A stretch of DNA of 64,000 bases. Origin: UBA1181 sp045639525. GTDB taxonomy: Bacteria; Bacteroidota; Bacteroidia; Bacteroidales; Paludibacteraceae. The position numbers and the translations under genes were made by a program. Numbering within the stretch: the first letter of the stretch is position 1; every line of letters begins with the position of its first letter. The notes below the pieces were generated by a model. It was not told where the DNA came from. It did not search any database and saw only the letters and a list, made by a program, of their open reading frames with translations. The stretch spans positions 62,001 through 126,000 of the forward strand of contig JAZUDI010000005.1 in assembly GCA_045639525.1 (NCBI GenBank), read 5' to 3'. Below, piece by piece: positions 22,253 to 30,458 of the stretch.

Positions 22253-23548
22253 CTATCTTTTATCGATAAACTTCGTAGGTTTTCTGTTCATCTCAGGGAA
22301 CTGAATGGCATGAATCTCATCAATAGGTTTGAACTTCACATCCGGTGCCACACGAAGCTTCGCCCTGAAATTATCCTTCAACTGCTTTATCATGTTTTCA
22401 TCGGGGTTTTTCACTCCGACATAGACCGTCAAATGGTCCATTCCTATCTCATTTGAGGAGAGTTCCACCAAGTAATTCTCCACGTAATCCACATTGTCCA
22501 AAACATCAAAAATAGCTGCCGGATAAAGGGTGGTGCCTTTGAACTTAATCATCTGCTTCTTACGTCCGATAATTGGACTGATTCTCATGGAGGTACGACC
22601 GCATGAACAAGGTTCATAATGGAAACGTGCCACATCACCCGTACGGAATCTGAGCAAAGGCATACCCTCTACGCCAAGTGTTGTCACCACCAACTCACCC
22701 GCTTCTCCTTCCTGCACAGGATTACCCTCTTCATCGATCAATTCGCAAATAATCAATTCAGGATGGTGGTGTCCACCCTTGCCAGCAGGACACTCGCAAA
22801 ATGAGGTCGCCATCTCGGTGGAGGCATAAGTCGAATACAAATCGATATCCCATTTCTCCTTGATTTTAGAGCCAAGCAGATTGAGAGAGAAATCATCGTT
22901 ACGAAGATTTTCACCGATGCAAACGGCCTTTTTCACGCTGCTGTTCTTATAATCGATGCCATGTTCCTCGGCATAACGAATGATTCGCAAAATAAACGAA
23001 GGAACGCAAATGATCGTATCAGGCTTAATTCGTCGAATGGTGTCCCATTGCAACTGCGGAATACCATTTCCCACACGCACCAAACCGCCACCCAACATAC
23101 GGATACCCATACAATAGGCGTAACCCGCCATGAAGCGTTTATCGATGGTGGTCATCAATTGGAAAATATCGCCTGACTTGGCACCCGTTCCCGTAAATGA
23201 GATCGCCTCATTATAGGCCAAACGTACCAAATCCTTCTCAGTCATCGCAAAGGTGGTGGGATCACTCAACGTTCCGGAAGTCGTGATGTAATCGCGGATT
23301 TCGGAAGGTTCCACACAGAAGAAGTCCTTATTTCTGGTTTGGAGATCCTCCTTACTGGTAAAGGGAATACAGCACAAATCTTCAAGGCTTTTTATCTTGG
23401 CGACATCGATATGGTTCGATTGGAACATATCCTGATAAAACTTCGATTTCGCCGATAAATAGGCCAAATCCTTACGCAACTTCTCCTCTTGGAAAGCTTT
23501 GATCACCGCACGTGGTTGAAACTCAATTTCTGGAACAAATTGATTCAT
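22253..23548 (-). CDS. Phenylacetate-CoA ligase-like adenylate-forming enzyme
   Basis: A 431-residue protein of the PaaK-type AMP-binding family. I chose the ATG at 23548 because it follows a GGAGGG ribosome binding site and begins with MNQFVPEIEF; an in-frame start 45 bases upstream would overlap the esterase gene. Motifs: YITTSGTLSDPT near residues 85-96 (phosphate-binding loop, usually TSGTTG), DLYSTYASTEMATSFCE near 235-251 and LRFRTGDVARF near 300-310, with the C-terminal KFKGTTLYPAAIFDVLD. It activates a carboxylic acid to an acyl-adenylate or acyl-CoA; the substrate is not evident. The Leu-Ser in place of Thr-Gly in the loop is a mild deviation. Part of the five-gene operon. Confidence 0.85.
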   Translation of the reverse strand: MNQFVPEIEFQPRAVIKAFQEEKLRKDLAYLSAKSKFYQDMFQSNHIDVAKIKSLEDLCCIPFTSKEDLQTRNKDFFCVEPSEIRDYITTSGTLSDPTTFAMTEKDLVRLAYNEAISFTGTGAKSGDIFQLMTTIDKRFMAGYAYCMGIRMLGGGLVRVGNGIPQLQWDTIRRIKPDTIICVPSFILRIIRYAEEHGIDYKNSSVKKAVCIGENLRNDDFSLNLLGSKIKEKWDIDLYSTYASTEMATSFCECPAGKGGHHHPELIICELIDEEGNPVQEGEAGELVVTTLGVEGMPLLRFRTGDVARFHYEPCSCGRTSMRISPIIGRKKQMIKFKGTTLYPAAIFDVLDNVDYVENYLVELSSNEIGMDHLTVYVGVKNPDENMIKQLKDNFRAKLRVAPDVKFKPIDEIHAIQFPEMNRKPTKFIDKR

Positions 23549-23567
23549 TGACACACCCTCCCTTTTA

Positions 23568-24434
23568 TCATTTTTTGAAAAAACCGATTTCACCGAGCCA
23601 ATCTCTCAACAGATTGCACCAATTACGCGTCTCCTCAGACCTCGTTCGAATGGCGCCAAATCCATGACCACCCTTCTCAAACAGATTGTAGCGAGTAGGA
23701 ACGCCTTTCATGATCAACGCCTCCGAAAGAACAACACTGTTGCGATAATCCACCACATCATCATCCTTGCATGCCAGCAAGAATACAGGAGGCATATCGC
23801 TCGGAATCACCTTCTCCATAGAGAAAGCATCCGCCATCTTGCGGGTCCAATTCTTTCCTAACAAATTATCCCTTGATTTCAAATGCGCGATACTATCCTG
23901 CATAGAGACCACCGGATAAATCGGAGCCACAAAGGTAGGCTTCAAACTCACAGAGGTATTCACGCCACGATCCGCCAAATAATTGTGCGAGGCGAAAGCG
24001 CCACCCATTGTCACCAAGTGACCACCTGCCGAGAAGCCGATACATCCGATTTTTTCGGGATCAATCTTATACTTGTCCGCATGCTCGCGTAAAAGTTGCA
24101 TCGCACGCTGAAAATCCTCGATCATCGCTGGATGGTGATTTCCGCGCATAGCGACACGGTAACGCAAAACAACCGCTGTGACACCCCACTTGATGAAGGT
24201 CTCAGCAACCTCGGAACCCTCGTTGGTCAAACCTAGATGATGGTAACTTCCTCCCGGACAGATCAATATACAAGTACCGTTTCTGAGTGAGTCTGCAGGT
24301 TGGAAAATTCTCAACTCCGGACGCTTTTCTTTATGAGTTGGATGATTATCCCAAAGCTTCACCACCTCATACTGAGCAGCTTGTACACAAAAGGAGAAAG
24401 AAAGCAACCATAAAAGATATGCTATTCTTTTCAT
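23568..24434 (-). CDS. Secreted alpha/beta-hydrolase (esterase)
   Basis: A 288-residue protein with signal peptide (IAYLLWLLSFSFCVQA, cleavage after VQA). It has the esterase fold of the acetyl esterase/acetylxylan esterase-like group: oxyanion motif ICPGGSYHHL at about residues 56-65, nucleophile motif GCIGFSAGGH near 130-139, acid residue in ACKDDDVV near 224 and the catalytic His in KGGHGFG near 258. Probably acts in the periplasm on acetylated or other esterified sugars. The ATG at 24434 is chosen over a TTG six bases upstream. It lies between the glycosyltransferase and ligase genes, nine bases from the former. Confidence 0.85.
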   Translation of the reverse strand: MKRIAYLLWLLSFSFCVQAAQYEVVKLWDNHPTHKEKRPELRIFQPADSLRNGTCILICPGGSYHHLGLTNEGSEVAETFIKWGVTAVVLRYRVAMRGNHHPAMIEDFQRAMQLLREHADKYKIDPEKIGCIGFSAGGHLVTMGGAFASHNYLADRGVNTSVSLKPTFVAPIYPVVSMQDSIAHLKSRDNLLGKNWTRKMADAFSMEKVIPSDMPPVFLLACKDDDVVDYRNSVVLSEALIMKGVPTRYNLFEKGGHGFGAIRTRSEETRNWCNLLRDWLGEIGFFKK

Positions 24435-24443
24435 GGACAATAA

Positions 24444-25571
24444 TTAAATTAACGCTTTGTATTCTTTATCAATAATTGTCTTGATACGGGCCATCGTGAA
24501 ATTCTCCACGATACGATTATGGGCATTCTCACCCAATTTCACACGGATATTATCCTCATTCAGCAACAACTGATCTATCGCCTCCGCAAAGGCGGTCGTA
24601 TCACTATTCGCCACCTCAATTCCAGTCACGCCATTCTGGTTCAACCAATTCACGCCCGACCCCTCAATGGTAAAGAGAACAGGAGGTGTAGCGCAATACA
24701 TCGCCTCAGCGAGCACAATGCCGAACGCTTCATTCTTGGTAATGGACGGAAATGCGAAAATAGAGGCCGCTCTCATATACAATCGAATATCCTCATCACT
24801 GATTTTTCCGATAAAATGGATTCTTTCGGAGGTGGAACTTGCTTTCAGTTCGTTCGTTAGCACACCATCACCCGCAATGAGGATAACACAGTCAGACTTA
24901 ATCTTCTTTTCGGCTTCAATCAAACGGTCAATACCTTTGTAAGAGACATGTCTACCCATAAAAAAGATGATATCCTTGCCTTGATACTTTTGGCAGATTG
25001 CATCAATCTTGGCTTGATCACCCTCCCTTTCGCTGATCTTCTCTTCATTGATACCATTTGGCACGATCCTCACTTTCGAGGAATAGGGCCTCAACGGCAA
25101 AGAGTGTTCCGCATAATTGGGACTTGTGGCGAATATGGTATTCGCGCGCTCCAACAAATTACGCTCAAAGGGTTGATATAGCTTATAGGTAAATTGCTGC
25201 TTGACAATATCGGAATGCCAATGCACCACCAACTTCACATCATCTTTGATATAATGACATACAAGGAAAGAGGCGAATGGATTGGGGGTATGTAGATGAA
25301 TGATGTCAGGTCGGAATGTTTCAAGTTCTTTTTTCAAAGCCTTATGGTAAGAGAAAGCGATAGGTTGGCTGTACCGTTGGAATTGGACGCCAACACGATG
25401 CACAGGCACACCATCATACTGCTCCTCGATGGTCTCCTTCCCTGTGTTGAAACACAACACGCGGTGCTCGTATCCATCCATAGAGCTGACGATGCTATAA
25501 CATACGTCCTCTATACCACCCTTGTAAGGTGGATAAAATTTCGATATATGTAATACTTTTCCTTTAGACAT
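24444..25571 (-). CDS. Family 4 glycosyltransferase
   Basis: A 375-residue GT4 (GT-B fold) enzyme. YPPYKGGIEDVCYSIV at about residues 13-28 is the N-terminal glycine-rich acceptor loop. IIHLHTPNPFASF near 88-100, VPNGINEEKI near 170, and IFFMGRHVSYKGIDRLIEA near 200 are standard. FPSITKNEAFGIVLAEAMYC near 275-294 carries the ExFGxxxxE nucleotide-sugar motif. It transfers a sugar from a nucleotide donor, probably in cell-surface glycan assembly. First gene of a minus-strand operon running to queH, with a -7 box at 25725-25732. The start MSKGK is chosen over a TTG upstream. Confidence 0.88.
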   Translation of the reverse strand: MSKGKVLHISKFYPPYKGGIEDVCYSIVSSMDGYEHRVLCFNTGKETIEEQYDGVPVHRVGVQFQRYSQPIAFSYHKALKKELETFRPDIIHLHTPNPFASFLVCHYIKDDVKLVVHWHSDIVKQQFTYKLYQPFERNLLERANTIFATSPNYAEHSLPLRPYSSKVRIVPNGINEEKISEREGDQAKIDAICQKYQGKDIIFFMGRHVSYKGIDRLIEAEKKIKSDCVILIAGDGVLTNELKASSTSERIHFIGKISDEDIRLYMRAASIFAFPSITKNEAFGIVLAEAMYCATPPVLFTIEGSGVNWLNQNGVTGIEVANSDTTAFAEAIDQLLLNEDNIRVKLGENAHNRIVENFTMARIKTIIDKEYKALI

Positions 25572-25724
25572 CAGCCTCTCATCCAACAATTACCGCTCGA
25601 TCATCAATTTCGTTGTCACTTGACAAAATGACTTATATTACCCATTTTGCACCTAAACACCTAAGAATAAATGAATTATATCTCAGATAAAATTATGGAG
25701 AAACCAATTGAGTGATTTCGCAGA

Positions 25725-25732
25725 CAAAGATA
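25725..25732 (-). promoter_or_regulatory. -7 box of the glycosyltransferase-queH operon
   Basis: TATCTTTG on the minus strand, about 150 bases before the start codon at 25571. The rest of 25590-25799 holds nothing else I can support. Confidence 0.5.
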
Positions 25733-25799
25733 AAAAAATTTAGTCAGTATTTAGAATTTGAGCTTAGAATATTTGCGATGTGGGCACATTAAAAAACAA

Positions 25800-25827
25800 A
25801 AAGGGGAGATGTGCGCATCTCCCCTTT
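25800..25827 (-). terminator. carB terminator
   Basis: A perfect 12-base stem AAAGGGGAGATG / CATCTCCCCTTT with a four-base loop, followed on the minus strand by a T-rich tail. It ends 19 bases after the carB stop codon. Confidence 0.9.
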
Positions 25828-25845
25828 CCACTATATTCGGACCGA

Positions 25846-28800
25846 TTAATACTCTTGCCAAGTCTTGATCTCGATATCCGTTTCCTTCATGGCGCAGAAG
25901 GCCTTGATGAAGGCGCTTGCCAAACGGGCGTTGGTGATCAACGGAATGTTGTGGTCGATCGCCGAACGACGGATCTTATAACCATTGGTCAACTCACGCT
26001 TGGTTTGATCCTTAGGAATATTGACAACCAAATCCACCTGGTGATCTTGAAGCAATGAGATGATATTGGTGTTGTTGTTTTGCTCATCCGGCCAACTTAC
26101 GGTAGTAGCCTCAACGCCGTTTTCACCGAGGAATTTCTGCGTTCCAGCGGTAGCGTAAATCTTGTAACCACCAGCGGCGAGCGACTTACATGCATCCAAC
26201 AAATCCACCTTACCGCGGATATCTCCCGAAGAGACCAAAACACCCTTCTTAGGAACATTGTAACCTACGGAAAGAAGCGAAGTCATAATGGCGCTGTCGA
26301 AATCCTTACCGATACATCCGACCTCACCAGTGGATGACATATCCACGCCCAAGACTGGGTCTGCGCGGTGCAAACGGGCGAATGAGAATTGGGATGCCTT
26401 CACACCTACATAGTCGATGTCGAAAGTTGATGAATCCGGCTTCTCGACTGGCACATCCAACATAATCTTGGTGGCCGTCTCGATGAAGTTTCTCTTCAAC
26501 ACCTTGGAAACGAATGGGAAACTTCTGGAAGAACGCAAGTTACACTCAATTACTTTCACCGCATTGTCTTTCGCGAGGAACTGGATATTGAATGGACCAC
26601 TGATGTTCAACTCTTTAGCGATCTTCTTGCTGACCTTCTTGATCTGGCGTACCGTCGCCAAATAGATCTTTTGCGCAGGGAATACGAGGGTCGCGTCACC
26701 TGAGTGGACACCAGCGAACTCCACATGCTCGGAAATAGCGTATTCGATGATCTCTCCATTCTTTGCCACCGCATCGAACTCGATCTCCTTCGCACCCTGC
26801 AAGAAGGATGACACAACGACTGGGAACTCCTTTGAGACCTTAGCGGCCATCTTTAAGAATGTCTCCATTTGCTCTCTGTTGTAGCAAACATTCATAGCCG
26901 CACCGGACAACACGTAAGAAGGACGGATCAACACAGGGAAGCCAACCTCCTTGATGAAGTTGTCGATATCCTCCGAGCTGGTCAACTCGCCCCAACGTGG
27001 TTGGTCGATACCCAATTGATCCAACATAGCGGAGAACTTGTGACGGTTCTCGGCACGGTCGATAGAGACTGGCGAGGTACCCAAGATAGGTACATTTTGG
27101 CGATGCAACTTCATAGCCAAGTTGTTCGGAATCTGGCCACCCACAGAGACAATCACACCCTTAGGGTTCTCCAAATCGATCACATCCAACACACGCTCAT
27201 AGCTCAACTCGTCGAAGTAGAGTCTGTCGCACATATCGTAGTCGGTGGAAACGGTCTCTGGGTTGTAATTGATCATGATAGACTTGTAACCCAATTGACG
27301 GGCAGTCTTCACAGCGTTCACAGAACACCAGTCAAACTCTACGGATGAACCGATGCGGTAAGCACCCGAACCGAGTACCACGATATTCTTGTCATTTCTG
27401 TATGAATAGTCGATGCTGTGCTCTTGCACGCCATAAGTCATATACAAGTAGTTGGTCAACTCAGGATGCTCGGAAGCGACTGTGTTGATACGACGAACGG
27501 CTGGCAATACATTTTGTTTCTTACGGAGTGAGCGGACACGGAGGATCTCCTTCTCCATATTACCGGAAGGATTCTCGGAGAAACGGGCGATTTGGAAATC
27601 GGAGAATCCAAGTCGTTTAGCCTCTTTCATCACATCGGCTGGGATATCTTCGATCTTCTTGTATTGACCCAAGACCTTGGTGTAATCCACTATGTTCTTC
27701 AACTTACCGATGAACCACTTATCAATCTTCGTCAAATCCACGATTTTCTCGATGGAGTAGCCCTTTTCCAAAGCGGCGGCGATAGCGAAGATACGCATAT
27801 CGGTAGGGTGAGACAACTCCTTGTCGAGGTCACCGAACTCGATGTCGTGGTTGCCGACGAATCCATGCATGCCTTGGCCGATCATACGAAGACCCTTCTG
27901 CATAATCTCCTCGAAAGACTTACCGATGGACATGATCTCACCGACAGACTTCATGGATGAGTTGATCTCACGGTCAACGCCTACGAACTTAGACAAGTCC
28001 CAACGAGGGATCTTAACAATAATATAATCTACGGATGGTGCCACATAAGCCGAATTTGGTGTGCCCATCTCACCGATTTGATCCAAAGAGTAGCCCAACG
28101 CCAACTTAGCGGCAACGAATGCCAACGGATAACCGGAAGCCTTAGAAGCCAAAGCGGAAGAACGGCTCAAACGAGCGTTGATCTCAATGATACGGTAATC
28201 GTTTGTCTCAGCGTTGAAAGCGTATTGAATGTTGCACTCACCGACGATACCGATGTGGCGAACCACCTGTTTCGCGATCTCCTGCAACATATTGATTTGA
28301 TCTTGATTCAAAGAGATGATTGGAGCGACCACGATACTCTCACCTGTGTGGATGCCAAGTGGGTCAAAGTTCTCCATTGGAACGACTGTGAAGCAGTGGT
28401 CGTTCTTATCGCGGATTACCTCGAACTCGATCTCTTTCCAACCCTTCAAAGACTCCTCCACCAAGATTTGCTTCGAGTGCGCCAAAGCGCTGTCGCAAAG
28501 TTCGATGAACTCCTGCTCGTTGGCACAGATACCTGAACCAAGACCACCTAATGCGTAAGCGGAACGAACCATGACAGGATAACCGATGCGACGAGCGACT
28601 GTCAACGCATCCTCCATGGTCTCCACAGCCTGTGAAACCGGTGTCTTCGCCTCGATCTCGTTCAACTTCTTCACGAAGAGGTCACGGTCTTCCGTGATCA
28701 TGATGGCATCTACGGAAGTACCAAGTACCTCGACACCATATTTCTTCAAAGTGCCAGAAGTGTAAAGTTCAGTTCCGCAGTTCAAAGCGGTCTGACCACC

Positions 28801-29064
28801 GAATGCCAACAAAATACCATCTGGTTGCTCCTTCTTGATCACCTCCTCCACGAAATAGGGAGTGATTGGCAAGAAATAAACCTTGTCCGCAACACCCTCC
28901 GACGTTTGGATGGTCGCGATATTCGGGTTAATCAACACAGTTGAAATTCCTTCCTCACGCATCGCCTTCAAGGCTTGTGATCCGGAATAGTCAAACTCAC
29001 CGGCTTGTCCGATCTTCAATGCGCCGGATCCAAGCAAAATGACCTTCTTAAACTTCTGACTCAT
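25846..29064 (-). CDS. carB: Carbamoyl-phosphate synthase large subunit
   Basis: A 1072-residue protein, full length. It has two ATP-grasp halves, each starting with a related block (VILLGSGALKIGQAGEFDYSG at residue 8 and IVVLGSGAYRIGSSVEFDW near 555), and a C-terminal MGS-like regulatory domain from about 935. EINARLSRSSALASKASGYP near 300 marks the first active site. With the glutaminase CarA it makes carbamoyl phosphate for pyrimidines and arginine. carA is not next to it, unlike in many Bacteroidales. It is transcribed alone from a -7 box at 29245-29252, through a long leader with a terminator-like hairpin about 45-65 bases before the start codon. Confidence 0.97.
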   Translation of the reverse strand: MSQKFKKVILLGSGALKIGQAGEFDYSGSQALKAMREEGISTVLINPNIATIQTSEGVADKVYFLPITPYFVEEVIKKEQPDGILLAFGGQTALNCGTELYTSGTLKKYGVEVLGTSVDAIMITEDRDLFVKKLNEIEAKTPVSQAVETMEDALTVARRIGYPVMVRSAYALGGLGSGICANEQEFIELCDSALAHSKQILVEESLKGWKEIEFEVIRDKNDHCFTVVPMENFDPLGIHTGESIVVAPIISLNQDQINMLQEIAKQVVRHIGIVGECNIQYAFNAETNDYRIIEINARLSRSSALASKASGYPLAFVAAKLALGYSLDQIGEMGTPNSAYVAPSVDYIIVKIPRWDLSKFVGVDREINSSMKSVGEIMSIGKSFEEIMQKGLRMIGQGMHGFVGNHDIEFGDLDKELSHPTDMRIFAIAAALEKGYSIEKIVDLTKIDKWFIGKLKNIVDYTKVLGQYKKIEDIPADVMKEAKRLGFSDFQIARFSENPSGNMEKEILRVRSLRKKQNVLPAVRRINTVASEHPELTNYLYMTYGVQEHSIDYSYRNDKNIVVLGSGAYRIGSSVEFDWCSVNAVKTARQLGYKSIMINYNPETVSTDYDMCDRLYFDELSYERVLDVIDLENPKGVIVSVGGQIPNNLAMKLHRQNVPILGTSPVSIDRAENRHKFSAMLDQLGIDQPRWGELTSSEDIDNFIKEVGFPVLIRPSYVLSGAAMNVCYNREQMETFLKMAAKVSKEFPVVVSSFLQGAKEIEFDAVAKNGEIIEYAISEHVEFAGVHSGDATLVFPAQKIYLATVRQIKKVSKKIAKELNISGPFNIQFLAKDNAVKVIECNLRSSRSFPFVSKVLKRNFIETATKIMLDVPVEKPDSSTFDIDYVGVKASQFSFARLHRADPVLGVDMSSTGEVGCIGKDFDSAIMTSLLSVGYNVPKKGVLVSSGDIRGKVDLLDACKSLAAGGYKIYATAGTQKFLGENGVEATTVSWPDEQNNNTNIISLLQDHQVDLVVNIPKDQTKRELTNGYKIRRSAIDHNIPLITNARLASAFIKAFCAMKETDIEIKTWQEY

Positions 29065-29107
29065 ATTCTCCTCTTTTAGTTATTTGTAATTTTCAAGCAA
29101 AAAAAAT

Positions 29108-29129
29108 GCGTTGAATAAAAATTCAACGC
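29108..29129 (-). promoter_or_regulatory. Terminator-like hairpin in carB leader
   Basis: GCGTTGAAT (29108-29116) pairs perfectly with ATTCAACGC (29121-29129). On the minus strand it is followed by ATTTTTTTT and then, about 40 bases on, by the carB start codon. Upstream in the leader a GAAA-capped hairpin CAGC/GCTG (29159-29170 region) precedes it. This is the layout of transcription attenuation. Confidence 0.6.
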
Positions 29130-29244
29130 AATAACAAAAAACGAAATGTTCCGGCAGCTTTCGCTGTCACTCCGAAATCAATGTTTATGTGTACACTAAC
29201 TTTACTCACTTCGCCCTTTTCCTTTATTAGATTTCAAATTTCGG

Positions 29245-29252
29245 CAAAGGTA
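29245..29252 (-). promoter_or_regulatory. carB -7 box
   Basis: TACCTTTG on the minus strand. It predicts a leader of about 170 bases before the carB start at 29064. Confidence 0.6.
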
Positions 29253-29330
29253 GCGTTTTTTCGTGAATGCGGAAAAAAAGTACCAACAATTTCTTTGCGG
29301 AATTGCAATACCCCCCATGATTTGACCCTT

Positions 29331-29552
29331 CGTCCGTAGGACGATACCTCTGTAACCATGTACGTCGTAGCGACAGCGGAGACGTGCGTGGTGGGAAAGA
29401 GCACACCAGGCACACATAGATCGTGAGGTCAGTCTCCATCCGCCCCACTCACCCAGTCATCCATCTGACCGATTGTTCCACTTCGCACCTCCCCCGCACA
29501 TCTCGCTTCGCTCTGATGTACGGGGTTATGATAAAGTAACGTCCTACGGACG
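29331..29552. repeat. 222-bp non-coding element bounded by 13-bp inverted repeats
   Basis: CGTCCGTAGGACG (29331-29343) and its perfect reverse complement CGTCCTACGGACG (29540-29552) bound a segment that is richer in GC than its surroundings and has no supported frame. Each end is itself nearly palindromic. It could be a MITE-like element or a structured RNA. The remainder of 29253-29703 holds no gene. Confidence 0.45.
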
Positions 29553-29703
29553 TGGAGGGATGGTACATGGTAGGTTGGGAAATACTAAAACCCAATTATA
29601 GGGGAAGAGCATACTCATTATTTGGAAAAAGAATTATCTTTGTTGTCAATTATGGCGTTATTTTTCGCAACACTTATCACGAGGGTCTAATACTATTGGA
29701 GAT

Positions 29704-30456
29704 ATGATTCCAAAAAAATTACATTATTGCTGGTTCGGTAGGGGGGAGATGCCCTCCTTGGAGAAGAAATGCCTTGAATCTTGGAAGAGCGTAATGCCAG
29801 ACTACGAGATAAAAGTATGGAACGAAGAGAATTTCGACGTGAATTGCCTTCCATACGTGAAGGAGGCTTACGAGAATAAAAAATATGCCTTTGTCTCCGA
29901 CTACGCCAGGCTATACGCGCTCTATACAGAAGGTGGCATCTACATGGATACCGATGTTGAAGTTTTAAAGAAATTCGACTCACTCCTCTCCAACATCGCC
30001 ATTTTTGGTTTTGAAGGCAATGGACCTGTTCAATCATGTATGATCGCCAGTGAAAAAGGGGGAACATGCGTAAAGGAGTTATTAGATGAATACAGTGAGC
30101 GCAGATTCGTCAAGGAGGATAAGACATTCGACTTGACGCCTAACACCACCTTCATCTCTGATTACATGACAAGAAAGGGGGCACTGCTGAACAATAGTTA
30201 CCAAGAGATTGAAGGCATCGCAACCATATATCCCTCAGAATACTTTTGTCCGGTCAACCAAAATACCGGAGAGATTCGCACAACCGAAAACAGTTACTGC
30301 ATCCACCATTTTGCTGGTTCCTGGATGCCGACCAATATGAAATTCGCCTCCCGACTGAAAAAGATATTATCCCGCCTCATCGGAGTAGATAGGATTAACT
30401 ATCTCATCGACATGTTGGGATTGCGCACATGGAAGGATAAACACATGAATAAATAA
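29704..30456 (+). CDS. Glycosyltransferase with DXD motif (GT32-like)
   Basis: A 250-residue protein of the Gly_transf_sug type (capsular/OCH1-like). It begins IPKKLHYCWFGRGEMP; residues 55-85 carry YVKEAYENKKYAFVSDYARL and then LYTEGGIYMDTDVEVLKKF, with the metal-binding DTD as the DXD motif. The C-terminus has HHFAGSW near 200, also typical. It transfers a sugar onto a surface polysaccharide or lipid A/core acceptor. It lies two bases upstream of the phosphoethanolamine-transferase-like gene and forms a two-gene unit with it. No membrane segment. Normal length. Confidence 0.88.
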   Translation: MIPKKLHYCWFGRGEMPSLEKKCLESWKSVMPDYEIKVWNEENFDVNCLPYVKEAYENKKYAFVSDYARLYALYTEGGIYMDTDVEVLKKFDSLLSNIAIFGFEGNGPVQSCMIASEKGGTCVKELLDEYSERRFVKEDKTFDLTPNTTFISDYMTRKGALLNNSYQEIEGIATIYPSEYFCPVNQNTGEIRTTENSYCIHHFAGSWMPTNMKFASRLKKILSRLIGVDRINYLIDMLGLRTWKDKHMNK

Positions 30457-30458
30457 CG

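Noticed and set aside
26869..28536. Plus-strand frames of 120-160 codons opposite carB
   Set aside because: Antisense to conserved carB, rich in His/Gln/Val from codon mirroring, no promoter or ribosome binding site.
29202..29448. Two overlapping minus-strand frames
   Set aside because: Cys/Arg-rich, biased composition without a recognisable start region; they overlap the carB promoter and the inverted-repeat element.
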